In this document: positions 1 through 5,678 of the stretch, one piece after another
Layout: each line of letters opens with the position of its first letter
Position numbering within the stretch: the first letter of the stretch is position 1
Source: Verrucomicrobiota bacterium
GTDB taxonomy: Bacteria > Verrucomicrobiota > Verrucomicrobiia > Verrucomicrobiales > Akkermansiaceae
Direction: 5' to 3'
DNA: 7,525 nt
NCBI GenBank assembly: GCA_008932955.1
Contig: WBXE01000114.1
Coordinates: 1-7,525, forward strand
Program-made: the position numbers and the translations under genes
The notes under the pieces: generated by a model
The model's input: the letters and a program-made list of their open reading frames with translations, nothing else
Told to the model about the DNA's origin: nothing
Databases searched by the model: none

Positions 1-1
1 C

Positions 2-367
2 AAGTCGATCCGCGTGTCCGCCAACAGTGTGCGCAACACGCCGTTTTACGAGGAACTGCGCAACGCCGCCGATAAGTATGAACATTCCGGCGTGCCTCTC
101 TCCACCGCTTTCGCCAAGTACACCTCCGTCGATTCCCAGGTCACCCACATGCTCTCGATCGGAGAAAAATCCGCCTCGCTCGATAGCCAACTCACCATGC
201 TAACCGAAATGTACGAGGAAGACGCCGATAACCACATGGCCACCTTCTCCGCAGTGGTTAGCTTTCTGGTACTCATCATTGCCGTGTCGCTCATCGCTGC
301 GGTATTTGTTGGCACCTTCCTACCGATTTTCCTCATGGGCCCGAAGATGATGCAAAGCGGGATATAA
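2..367 (+). CDS. GspF/PilC-family inner-membrane platform protein, C-terminal end (5' truncated)
   Basis: This is the C-terminal part of the platform protein that anchors type II secretion pseudopilus or type IV pilus assembly in the inner membrane and couples it to the cytoplasmic ATPase. The frame is open to the left edge of the window, so the GTG at 14 is internal and not the start. What is visible matches the end of the second GspF domain. There is a soluble helical stretch with the family-like pattern 'GVPLSTAF', a 'MLSIGEKSASLDSQL' segment in the position of the usual G-E-x-T/S-G-x-L motif, and an acidic 'YEEDADNH' helix. A long hydrophobic region (FSAVVSFLVLIIAVSLIAAV) then leads into a terminal 'FLPIF' turn, the usual membrane finish of this family. 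The next gene starts 18 nt downstream. GspF and PilC cannot be told apart without the rest of the gene and its upstream neighbours. Confidence 0.88.
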   Translation, partial: KSIRVSANSVRNTPFYEELRNAADKYEHSGVPLSTAFAKYTSVDSQVTHMLSIGEKSASLDSQLTMLTEMYEEDADNHMATFSAVVSFLVLIIAVSLIAAVFVGTFLPIFLMGPKMMQSGI

Positions 368-385
368 CATTTAGATTTTCCCCCT

Positions 386-799
386 ATGCAACTCACTCGA
401 TTTGACCGCTGGCTGCGGGAGCGCTTTGTCTATGAGACGCATATCAAAACCCTGCGTGCCCCGGAGGCTGTCCCCAAGGGCATCCGCGCACAGCCGCTCC
501 CTGATATCCCTGGCGTGCGCTTCAAACACCTCTTCGTCGCCCGCAATACCCAGCTCGCCGATTCCTTCATCGCTAGCCTCAGGGAGGCCAACCTGATGTT
601 CTTCACCTCCGTGGTGGATCGCAAGGCGTGGTTCGTCCCGTGGATCGCCCCCAAAAATAAATCCCTCACCTGGATCCTCGCCTGGATCGTGCTGGCCAGC
701 ATCTCCGCCTGCTATGTCGTCGGATATCTCGTCAATCTGCTTAGCCAACCCGCATTGCGCCAAATGCTCGCCGAGGCCATCGAAACCCTCAAAGGTTGA
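386..799 (+). CDS. Single-pass membrane protein of unknown family in the secretion/pilus operon
   Basis: I do not recognise a named family in this 137-aa protein. It has a basic, aromatic N-terminus (MQLTRFDRWLRERF), then a soluble part of about 90 residues, and one strong membrane segment at about residues 94-117 (WILAWIVLASISACYVVGYL). A short amphipathic tail follows. With no signal peptide and the hydrophobic segment near the C-terminus, most of the protein should lie in the cytoplasm. It sits 18 nt after the GspF/PilC-like gene and ends beside the pseudopilin gene, so a role at the inner-membrane platform is a reasonable inference. The ATG at 386 has no clear Shine-Dalgarno motif in front of it (the sequence upstream is pyrimidine-rich). 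Its coding status rests on the operon position, the absence of long gaps either side and the well-formed transmembrane segment. Confidence 0.72.
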   Translation: MQLTRFDRWLRERFVYETHIKTLRAPEAVPKGIRAQPLPDIPGVRFKHLFVARNTQLADSFIASLREANLMFFTSVVDRKAWFVPWIAPKNKSLTWILAWIVLASISACYVVGYLVNLLSQPALRQMLAEAIETLKG

Positions 800-855
800 A
801 ATACCCTGATTTTTACCTTCCTATGAAACTCATTGTCGTTCATGTTTACATCTTA

Positions 856-1278
856 ATGAAGAAGTTTCGTCCATTCTGTTTGCGGCCGCGGTCGCGAGCA
901 AGGGCATTCACCCTCTTGGAAATGACCCTCGTCATCATGGTGCTGCTCGCCTTGATCAGTGTCGGCATGTACTCCGGCAGCGCGATCAAGACATGGCGTC
1001 TTGGCCGCCAGGCCAGTGAATCACTGCGCAGCGTCTACACCGCGCAAAAGCTCTATCTGGCAGATAATCCGACGGTCGCAGTGACCTCGCTGACGCCCAC
1101 CTTGCTCATTCCCTATCTTACGAACAAGGCGACCAGCATGCCCACGGTTACCTCGCTAACTGGAGCCACGCTCAACATCAAGGTGACAGTGTTTCCGCCG
1201 GTGGTGGATAGCGGTTCGGGAGTGGCGTACGACCCCTCCGGCAGCCCAACAGACTCCCTCTGGGATGTCGGCGAATGA
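856..1278 (+). CDS. Type II secretion/type IV pilus prepilin-like protein (pseudopilin)
   Basis: This protein carries a class III prepilin signal: a positively charged leader (KKFRPFCLRPRSRARA), then FTLLEM and a hydrophobic helix (TLVIMVLLALISVGMY). Cleavage by prepilin peptidase would fall between Ala and Phe, leaving the conserved Glu at mature position 5. The -1 residue is Ala rather than the usual Gly. The mature protein is about 124 aa, with a small C-terminal domain of beta-type character and a Ser/Gly/Pro-rich end. I chose the ATG at 856 because it gives a normal 16-residue leader. The frame is also open from a TTG at 796 and an ATG at 823, but those would put 26-36 residues before the cleavage site, including a hydrophobic stretch. 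The stop codon overlaps the next start (ATGA at 1275-1278). It is likely a minor or major pseudopilin polymerised by the upstream GspF/PilC machinery. Confidence 0.85.
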   Translation: MKKFRPFCLRPRSRARAFTLLEMTLVIMVLLALISVGMYSGSAIKTWRLGRQASESLRSVYTAQKLYLADNPTVAVTSLTPTLLIPYLTNKATSMPTVTSLTGATLNIKVTVFPPVVDSGSGVAYDPSGSPTDSLWDVGE

Positions 1279-1748
1279 TCCGCGCCCTTCCAGTCCTCAT
1301 CAGCCTCGCCCTCGGTTCCACCCTGTGCGCCGAGGACTTCCGGCCATTCGCCAATTTCGTCCTCAGTGCCCACCTCAAAGTCGCTGGCGATCGGGTCACT
1401 CCCATCCCGATGAAACCCATCGTGTTTCATGTCGCCACCGATGGGCAACGTGTGCGCATCAGCGCCGAAGGCAACACGGAAGCTAGCAGCACTTTTGAAA
1501 TTTACCGCTCCGACGGGGTGGGCCGTCAGCGCACAGGCGAGGCGGCGCTGGAGGTCATTCCCGGCATCCAGGCGCTGAGCAAGACCGGTGGCGTCCTGCG
1601 CCACCTGCGCCTCACCCGCGAAGCCCTCACCATCACCACCTTTCCGGGGGTGTCCGATCATACGGTCATCACCCACGCCTTGGCCATCGCACCCGCCGCC
1701 CAGGTCGCCCTCCCGAAAAGCGTTTCATTCGCAAGCCCCACACCATGA
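1275..1748 (+). CDS. Exported protein of unknown function, coupled to the pseudopilin gene
   Basis: I cannot place this 157-aa protein in a family. It opens with a typical Sec signal peptide (MIRALPVLISLALGSTLCA, probable cleavage before EDF at about residue 20). The rest has no further membrane segment, so a periplasmic or secreted location is expected. It is rich in short alternating hydrophobic stretches such as 'KPIVFHVATDGQRVRIS' and 'ALTITTFPGVSDHTVITHAL', which suggest a beta-rich fold. Both gene junctions are 4-nt ATGA overlaps (1275-1278 and 1745-1748), which points to translational coupling with the pseudopilin upstream and the anchored protein downstream. A role in the envelope part of the pilus or secretion apparatus is an inference from this position only. 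The longer-looking minus-strand frame over 1113-1676 is a shadow of this gene. Confidence 0.75.
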   Translation: MIRALPVLISLALGSTLCAEDFRPFANFVLSAHLKVAGDRVTPIPMKPIVFHVATDGQRVRISAEGNTEASSTFEIYRSDGVGRQRTGEAALEVIPGIQALSKTGGVLRHLRLTREALTITTFPGVSDHTVITHALAIAPAAQVALPKSVSFASPTP

Positions 1749-2446
1749 CGCCCAACCCGTCCACCCGCGCCTATCCGTGGCTGCTGCTGCTAAGCACCGC
1801 AGTGGCCGCACTCTTCTGCTTCATGTATATCACCAAGCCGGAGTTTCCGCTGGCGGCAGCCTTTGCCAGCCTGCCGCCCGCCACCGCAGCGAAGCCGCCG
1901 GTGGCTCCTCAATTACCCCCCGGATCCAAGGCAGCGCCCGCCCCGCCGCTGGCCAGCTTACTCCCTGATGTGGCGAGTTTGCCAGGCGACTCCCACCTCA
2001 GCGGCCCCGCCACGCCTACGCTCGCTCATAGTCCGCGCCACGCCCAGCCCGCCTCCGCCCCGACTTCTAGCTTCGAGGAAACCAACCTCCATATCCAACA
2101 CATCCTCACTGCCACCACCCCGGGCGGCGATCTGAGCCGCATCGTGCTCAATGTGCCGGTCATCTATCAATCCCGCAAGCTTGGCTGGACCGAGGGCGAA
2201 GTCGCCGAATCCCGTGCGTTGCTCAAGCGCTTGTCAGCCTATCAGGAAAATTCGCGCGCCCTGCGCGAGGACGCCACGCAACTTCTCGCGACTTGGAACC
2301 ACCTCGTTGAACGCTCGATGCCCACCCTCGTGCTGCGTGCCGACAGCCCGTCGCTACCTGCCAACCAGGATCACGCCGAGCGCCGCGGCCAAGCGGCAGG
2401 GCTTGATACCACCGAGGCCATCCAACTCCAACCCGCCGACAAATGA
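1745..2446 (+). CDS. Membrane-anchored protein with Pro/Ala linker and helical C-terminal domain, unknown function
   Basis: This 233-aa protein has a short cytoplasmic N-terminus and a membrane anchor at about residues 11-30 (WLLLLSTAVAALFCFMYIT). A low-complexity Pro/Ala/Ser-rich stretch follows to about residue 115. The C-terminal part starts with 'LSRIVLNVPVIYQSRKLGWT' and continues into a charged, probably helical region (about residues 150-205). The layout of anchor, flexible spacer and distal domain fits a bitopic inner-membrane protein reaching into the periplasm, as PilN/PilO- or GspL/M-type assembly proteins do. I see no sequence motif that establishes homology to those. It overlaps the preceding gene by ATGA (1745-1748), and its stop also sits in an ATGA (2443-2446). 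The second ATGA is probably an ancestral coupling point now separated from the next gene's functional start by an inverted-repeat element. Confidence 0.73.
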   Translation: MTPNPSTRAYPWLLLLSTAVAALFCFMYITKPEFPLAAAFASLPPATAAKPPVAPQLPPGSKAAPAPPLASLLPDVASLPGDSHLSGPATPTLAHSPRHAQPASAPTSSFEETNLHIQHILTATTPGGDLSRIVLNVPVIYQSRKLGWTEGEVAESRALLKRLSAYQENSRALREDATQLLATWNHLVERSMPTLVLRADSPSLPANQDHAERRGQAAGLDTTEAIQLQPADK

Positions 2447-2485
2447 AACCGAAAACCGAAGTTCAACAAAACTCGATGTTAGATG

Positions 2486-2596
2486 AACCACGGATTGCAC
2501 GGATGTTACGGATTATCAGAGGGGTCGTCTGGAGCTTCTTCTGCGCTGCAAATGGTAAGAAAATCCGAATCCGTAAAATCCGTGTAATCCGTGGTT
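2486..2596. repeat. Inverted-repeat (MITE-like) element with 29-nt arms built on a 9-nt ACGGATT period
   Basis: The left arm (2486-2514) and right arm (2568-2596) are reverse complements at 27 of 29 positions, separated by 53 nt. Each arm contains three ACGGAT(T) units spaced 9 nt apart (2490, 2499 and 2508 on the left; AATCCG units at 2568, 2577 and 2586 on the right, with an extra AATCCG at 2562). The composition is clearly more AT-rich than the flanking genes. A second small motif, AAATTTCAGATTTCAA, follows at 2605-2620. From memory, very similar ACGGATT-type sequences recur between genes in many environmental bacterial genomes and are often mis-translated as Arg/Ile-rich peptides. No transposase is encoded here. 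It lies between two genes of an otherwise tightly overlapping operon and probably arrived by insertion. Confidence 0.8.
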
Positions 2597-2624
2597 TCAT
2601 GATCAAATTTCAGATTTCAACTTT

Positions 2625-2628
2625 GGAG
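2625..2628 (+). promoter_or_regulatory. Shine-Dalgarno-like GGAG that favours the start at 2635
   Basis: GGAG lies 6 nt upstream of the ATG at 2635, a normal ribosome-binding spacing. It is the clearest such site in the window. It supports initiation at 2635, with a proper signal peptide, over the in-frame ATGs at 2443 and 2599, which would add repeat-derived residues. Confidence 0.5.
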
Positions 2629-2634
2629 TTCGAG

Positions 2635-3285
2635 ATGAAGCCACTCCTCCTGGCGCTCACCTTTACCGTGATGGGTGGCCTCGCCCAACCAAGCTCCAGT
2701 GCTCCGGTGGCACCCGCCGCTCCCGAGCCACTTGCCGAGGGCGCCAAACCAGCCGTCGCCAGCCCGCCCACCGATGTCACCGTGGATGCGCCGCCCTCAC
2801 CGGCCCAGTCCGCCGACGAGGCCACCAACCCGGCCACCGAACCCAGCCTAACCGTCCAGGTCGAAACCCTCCAAACCGGCAGCGGCACCGTCGATCCCAA
2901 ATCCGTCACCCTGCTCGCCCCCTTTCCCGCCAAAGCTCTCGCCGCCATCCCTCTTGGCTGGCGTCTCGACGCCTCCGCCAGCGCCCCGCCGTTCATCCGC
3001 AAGGTCGAGCTCGCCCCCGGCACCCACATCACCCTCAAAATACGGCCACACTTGTTGGTTCCAGCCGCCACCGCCTTCGCCCTCAGCGAACCGGGTTTCG
3101 ACCCCGCCCTCGGCTACAGCCAAGCCCAAACCGTTAGCGCCATTCTCGCCAATTCGATCGAACAACTCGACGCCGATGCCAAACACCTCGGCACCGCCAT
3201 CGACCTCCTCCAACAACTCGTCAGTTCCCTGCCTCATCCCGCCCCGCAGCCGCCCGCCACGCCCACCCCACCTAGCAAACGATGA
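2635..3285 (+). CDS. Exported Pro/Ala-rich protein with helical C-terminus, unknown function
   Basis: The chosen start gives a 216-aa protein with a signal peptide (MKPLLLALTFTVMGGLA, cleavage near residue 17). A Pro/Ala-rich low-complexity region follows to about residue 70, then a probable beta-rich segment (for example 'PFIRKVELAPGTHITLKI'). A helix of about 35 residues follows (SQAQTVSAILANSIEQLDAD onward), and the tail is Pro-rich. The frame stays open back to an ATG at 2443 that overlaps the previous stop. Those 64 extra residues are mostly the translation of the inverted repeat (Arg/Ile-rich) and would bury the signal peptide inside the protein, so I reject that start. The gene ends in an ATGA overlap with the next one (3282-3285). 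The function is unknown; position suggests an envelope component of the secretion/pilus apparatus. The helical end loosely resembles that of the anchored protein at 1745-2446. Confidence 0.7.
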   Translation: MKPLLLALTFTVMGGLAQPSSSAPVAPAAPEPLAEGAKPAVASPPTDVTVDAPPSPAQSADEATNPATEPSLTVQVETLQTGSGTVDPKSVTLLAPFPAKALAAIPLGWRLDASASAPPFIRKVELAPGTHITLKIRPHLLVPAATAFALSEPGFDPALGYSQAQTVSAILANSIEQLDADAKHLGTAIDLLQQLVSSLPHPAPQPPATPTPPSKR

Positions 3286-3785
3286 AATCCTCACTCATCC
3301 CCATCATTTGTAGCTTGGTCCTCGCCACCTTGTCCGGTGCCGCTCTCAGCCACTGGTGGTCGCTGCGGGAATTCTCTGGCGTTTTCACCGACCCGGCCCA
3401 TGCCCCAGCCATGATCCCGGTTGCCGCCGCTGGCACTCGAATCACCATGGTCACCCAAGCCACCCCGCCCGCCAAGCTCGCTGCTAGCCAATCCGTCCCG
3501 GCCCCGCCTGCCAAACCCACCGCCGCCCAAAAGGAATTCTTTGAGTCGCTGCTCGATGAAATGAAGCTACTCAAGCAAACCAACCTCGCCCTCCGCGATC
3601 AAATGGCCGAAACCAACCGCGACTTGATGCAACTCGAATTCCGCGTCGACACCCAGTCCGCCTCCTTCCGCCCGCTCCCGGTCACCGAAAACCTGTCCGT
3701 CCTCGATACCTCCACCCTCGATACCTCCGACTCCGGCCCCGGCGTCCTCCCACCCCGCGCCGTGATGGTCGCCAATCCCAATTGA
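3282..3785 (+). CDS. Membrane-anchored coiled-coil protein, unknown function
   Basis: This 167-aa protein has an N-terminal hydrophobic segment (SLIPIICSLVLATLSGAAL, about residues 4-22) that could be an uncleaved anchor or a signal peptide. A Pro/Ala-rich spacer runs to about residue 85. A clear heptad-like coiled coil lies at about residues 86-130, including 'FFESLLDEMKLLKQTNLAL' and 'RDQMAETNRDLMQLEFRV'. The C-terminal part holds a short tandem repeat (LDTST/LDTSD, from a 13-nt exact DNA repeat at 3701-3713 and 3716-3728) and a Pro/Gly-rich end. Its start overlaps the previous stop as ATGA, so it is the last coupled gene of the run. Anchor plus coiled coil suggests a scaffold or oligomerisation role in the cell envelope. 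No named family is recognised. Confidence 0.72.
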   Translation: MKSSLIPIICSLVLATLSGAALSHWWSLREFSGVFTDPAHAPAMIPVAAAGTRITMVTQATPPAKLAASQSVPAPPAKPTAAQKEFFESLLDEMKLLKQTNLALRDQMAETNRDLMQLEFRVDTQSASFRPLPVTENLSVLDTSTLDTSDSGPGVLPPRAVMVANPN

Positions 3786-3856
3786 ACCTGCAAAATCACC
3801 GGCGTCTCTTGTTATCGAAATCCTTGTTTACATGGGCGCCGCTGACCCGGAAAGAT

Positions 3857-3880
3857 GGTCGGACAGGAACGCTGTGGACC
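3857..3880 (+). other. Imperfect hairpin upstream of the metal-efflux operon
   Basis: GGTC (3857-3860) pairs with GACC (3877-3880) and ACAG (3863-3866) with CTGT (3872-3875), around a GAACG loop, with a 2x1 internal mismatch. It lies in the 171-nt gap between the two operons. There is no T-tract behind it, so it does not look like an intrinsic terminator. It may be a small palindromic repeat, a regulatory fold or chance. I see no clear promoter elsewhere in this gap, although the efflux operon's promoter should lie here. Confidence 0.3.
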
Positions 3881-3956
3881 ACGTTTTGCCGGCGCTGAAC
3901 AAATTTGGCGGGCTTTGTCGGAATATTTGCCGAAGCTCGAACCTCGCAACACCGCC

Positions 3957-4325
3957 ATGGGCATGAGAACTTTCATCACCGTACTGCTTGGGCTGGTTTT
4001 CCAGTTGGCCCAAGTGCTGCCCGGTGGCGCTATCCCACCGCCCTGCCCGGTGGTGGCCAAGGCGTGTGAGTGTTGCGCGGGAAACCCGTCGTGCTGCTGC
4101 GCGAAAAGCGAAACGCCCGCCCCCAAGCCCTTGCCGCAATCTGTCGATCCGGGCGGTTTGCTCAAAGGCATGGCCATGAAAACCGCCGAAACGCGGGTTG
4201 CCACGGACGTCTGGCAGCAGACCGGCGCACTGCCGACCTCGCTCGCAGTGACCCGCGCCACCGCACCCCGCGCCGGTTTCGCCGGGGTCAGCCTAGCCGT
4301 GGCATTTTGCAGTTTTGTTATCTGA
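3957..4325 (+). CDS. Small exported cysteine-rich protein, probable periplasmic metal (Cu/Ag) binder
   Basis: The protein is 122 aa with a signal-peptide-like start (MRTFITVLLGLVFQLAQVLP). Eight cysteines follow, seven of them within 19 residues (positions 30-48 from the ATG at 3957) in the pattern C-x6-C-x-CC-x5-CCC, here 'CECCAGNPSCCCAKS'. A Pro-rich linker leads to a less structured body, and the end is 'AFCSFVI' with one more Cys. The dense Cys cluster next to a Cus-type efflux operon makes thiol capture of soft metal ions in the periplasm the most likely role; no binding has been shown. I recall similar small proteins with a terminal FCSF-type motif beside metal-efflux genes in Verrucomicrobiota, but cannot verify that here. 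The ATG at 3963 is an equally good start. The frame extends to an ATG at 3855, which would place about 34 polar residues before the signal peptide and is unlikely. No Shine-Dalgarno motif is visible. Confidence 0.72.
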   Translation: MGMRTFITVLLGLVFQLAQVLPGGAIPPPCPVVAKACECCAGNPSCCCAKSETPAPKPLPQSVDPGGLLKGMAMKTAETRVATDVWQQTGALPTSLAVTRATAPRAGFAGVSLAVAFCSFVI

Positions 4326-4348
4326 GTGTGCGCCTTGACAGGCGTATT

Positions 4349-4392
4349 GTGCCAACTCATCTCCGCCGTTATATTGCGGGATGTTGCGGCAC
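4349..4392 (+). promoter_or_regulatory. Nested hairpin in the leader of the TolC-family gene
   Basis: In the 113-nt gap between the Cys-rich gene and the outer-membrane-factor gene, GTGCCAAC (4349-4356) can pair with GTT-GC-GGCAC (4383-4392, with a 2-nt bulge). It encloses a smaller CCGC/GCGG hairpin (4363-4366 with 4376-4379). A short CGCC-TTGACA-GGCG hairpin (4331-4344) precedes it, just after the upstream stop. No T-run follows, so termination is not obvious; the fold could tune expression between the two genes or be chance in GC-rich DNA. A weak TTGTGC-15 nt-TTATAT pair (4348-4374) overlaps the fold and is not a convincing promoter. Confidence 0.3.
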
Positions 4393-4438
4393 GGGGTTTT
4401 TCCAACCCAGGTTTTCTAACCAACCACTCAATTGACAT

Positions 4439-5674
4439 ATGCACACAAAATTTCTAGCCGGTCTGGCGCTGGCCGGCGGCCTGCTGCACGCGGCCCAACC
4501 TCAGCCCTTGAATGACGAATTTCTCACCCGCCTGCGAGCGGAAGCCGCCCACAGCCACCCGTCGGTGACCGCCGCCAAACTCCGTGCCGATGCTGCCGCG
4601 CAGGACCTGCGCGGCCTGCGCTTGTGGGACGACCCGATGGTCGGCCTCGGCGTGATGGCCGCGCCCCGCCAGATGCGGGCGGACCTGGGAGACCTCCGCG
4701 TCGGGGTTGAGCAAGCCCTGCCAAAACCCGGGATGTATGACGCGAAACGCCGCAAAGCCGAGGCCCTGCAACGCGCCGAGGTGGCCACCACCAGCGCCGC
4801 CTCACTCGCTGCCGGTGCCCTCGCCGCCTCCGATGCCATCGAACTGGCCCTCGCCGACGAGTCGATCCGCCTGCAGCAATCCCAGGTTGGCTGGCTCGGC
4901 GCGATGGCGGAAAACGCCCGCCAACGGGCCGCTGATCCGATAGGTGCGGCCAGCGACGCACTGCGCATGGAAACTGAGTTGGCCAAGGAAACTCAGATGC
5001 TCGAGGCCGCACGCCGCTACCGCCAAGCACTTTCCAAAAAACTCAACCTCATCCTCGGACGACCGCTCGAAGACGCGTGGCCCCAGTTGCTTCTCCCCGC
5101 CAACCCGCTGCCGGTACCTCTCGCCCAAGCCGAAATCGCCCGCCTCGTCCGCCTCAACCCGAAAGTCCGTGCCTTGAACGAAATGGCCGACGCAGCCAAC
5201 CATGATACCCGCATCGCCGAACGCGAGCGACTGCCAGGCCTGGCCCTGGGCATCGACGCCAACCTGTACTCCGGCGGCGACTACCGCAGCACCACGGTGG
5301 GGTTGAAAATGAATCTGCCGTGGTTCAACGAACGCTCCTATCAAGCTAACATCGCCGCCGCCCGTTCTCGCCAACTCGCCGCCGGCAGTGACATCGAAAC
5401 CCTCCGCCGCGAACTCGCCAGCGACGTTTTGACTAGCACCACCGAGGCCGCCAACGCCGCCGCCCAGGCCCGCGCCTATGCCGGTGAAATCCATGACAAG
5501 GCCCAGCAAACCACCACGTCCATCGAGGCCGCCTGGCTCAGCTCGAAAGCCCCGCTCACCGATTTACTCGACGCCAGCCGCGCCCTGTTTGCCATCCGCC
5601 TCGAACAACGCCGCTTCATCGCCATGCAGCTCGCCGCCCTCGAACAACTCTACGCCCTCGTCCCTAACCACTAA
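4439..5674 (+). CDS. TolC-family outer membrane factor of a heavy-metal RND efflux system (CusC/CzcC-like)
   Basis: This 411-aa protein forms the outer-membrane and periplasmic-tunnel part of the tripartite pump. It has a signal peptide (MHTKFLAGLALAGGLLHAA) without a lipobox Cys. Two repeats of the outer membrane efflux protein type follow. In the first, 'HPSVTAAKLRADAAAQDL' (about residues 40-57) leads to a probable beta-strand pair ('MVGLGVMAAPRQ', 'LRVGVEQALPKPG'). The second has 'NPKVRALNEMADAA' (about 240-253) and the strand pair 'LALGIDANLYSGGDYRSTT' / 'VGLKMNLPWFNERSY' (about 268-301). Long Ala-rich helices make up the rest. It ends with the usual 'LTDLLDASRALFAIRLEQ' helix. The length is slightly short for the family (about 420-480), but both repeats are present. 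The cusB-like gene starts 4 nt after its stop. There is no Shine-Dalgarno motif before the ATG. The minus-strand frames over this gene are codon-bias shadows. Confidence 0.9.
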   Translation: MHTKFLAGLALAGGLLHAAQPQPLNDEFLTRLRAEAAHSHPSVTAAKLRADAAAQDLRGLRLWDDPMVGLGVMAAPRQMRADLGDLRVGVEQALPKPGMYDAKRRKAEALQRAEVATTSAASLAAGALAASDAIELALADESIRLQQSQVGWLGAMAENARQRAADPIGAASDALRMETELAKETQMLEAARRYRQALSKKLNLILGRPLEDAWPQLLLPANPLPVPLAQAEIARLVRLNPKVRALNEMADAANHDTRIAERERLPGLALGIDANLYSGGDYRSTTVGLKMNLPWFNERSYQANIAAARSRQLAAGSDIETLRRELASDVLTSTTEAANAAAQARAYAGEIHDKAQQTTTSIEAAWLSSKAPLTDLLDASRALFAIRLEQRRFIAMQLAALEQLYALVPNH

Positions 5675-5678
5675 CACC

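Noticed and set aside
1113..1676. Minus-strand frame (187 aa) opposite the pseudopilin and exported protein
   Set aside because: No signal, domain or context; it lies across two coupled plus-strand genes.
2443..2634. 64-residue N-terminal extension of the exported protein at 2635
   Set aside because: The extension is mostly translated inverted repeat (Arg/Ile-rich), and a signal peptide plus GGAG support the start at 2635.
3855..3956. Upstream start for the Cys-rich protein
   Set aside because: It would place about 34 polar residues before the signal peptide and begins within a small hairpin.
3786..3956. Rho-independent terminator or metal-responsive operator between the two operons
   Set aside because: No GC hairpin followed by a T-run, and no recognisable CueR/MerR-type dyad; only a weak imperfect hairpin is present.
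4335..4340. TTGACA as a -35 promoter box for the efflux operon
   Set aside because: No -10-like hexamer at 16-18 nt (CATCTC is there), and the hexamer forms the loop of a small hairpin.
4802..5509. Long minus-strand frame (235 aa) opposite the TolC-family gene
   Set aside because: Gly/Val-rich shadow frame caused by high GC at third positions; the plus strand has a clear family match.
5478..5678. 67-residue N-terminal extension of the CusB-like adaptor
   Set aside because: It overlaps the well-supported TolC-family gene and gives a Ser/Pro-rich out-of-frame peptide.
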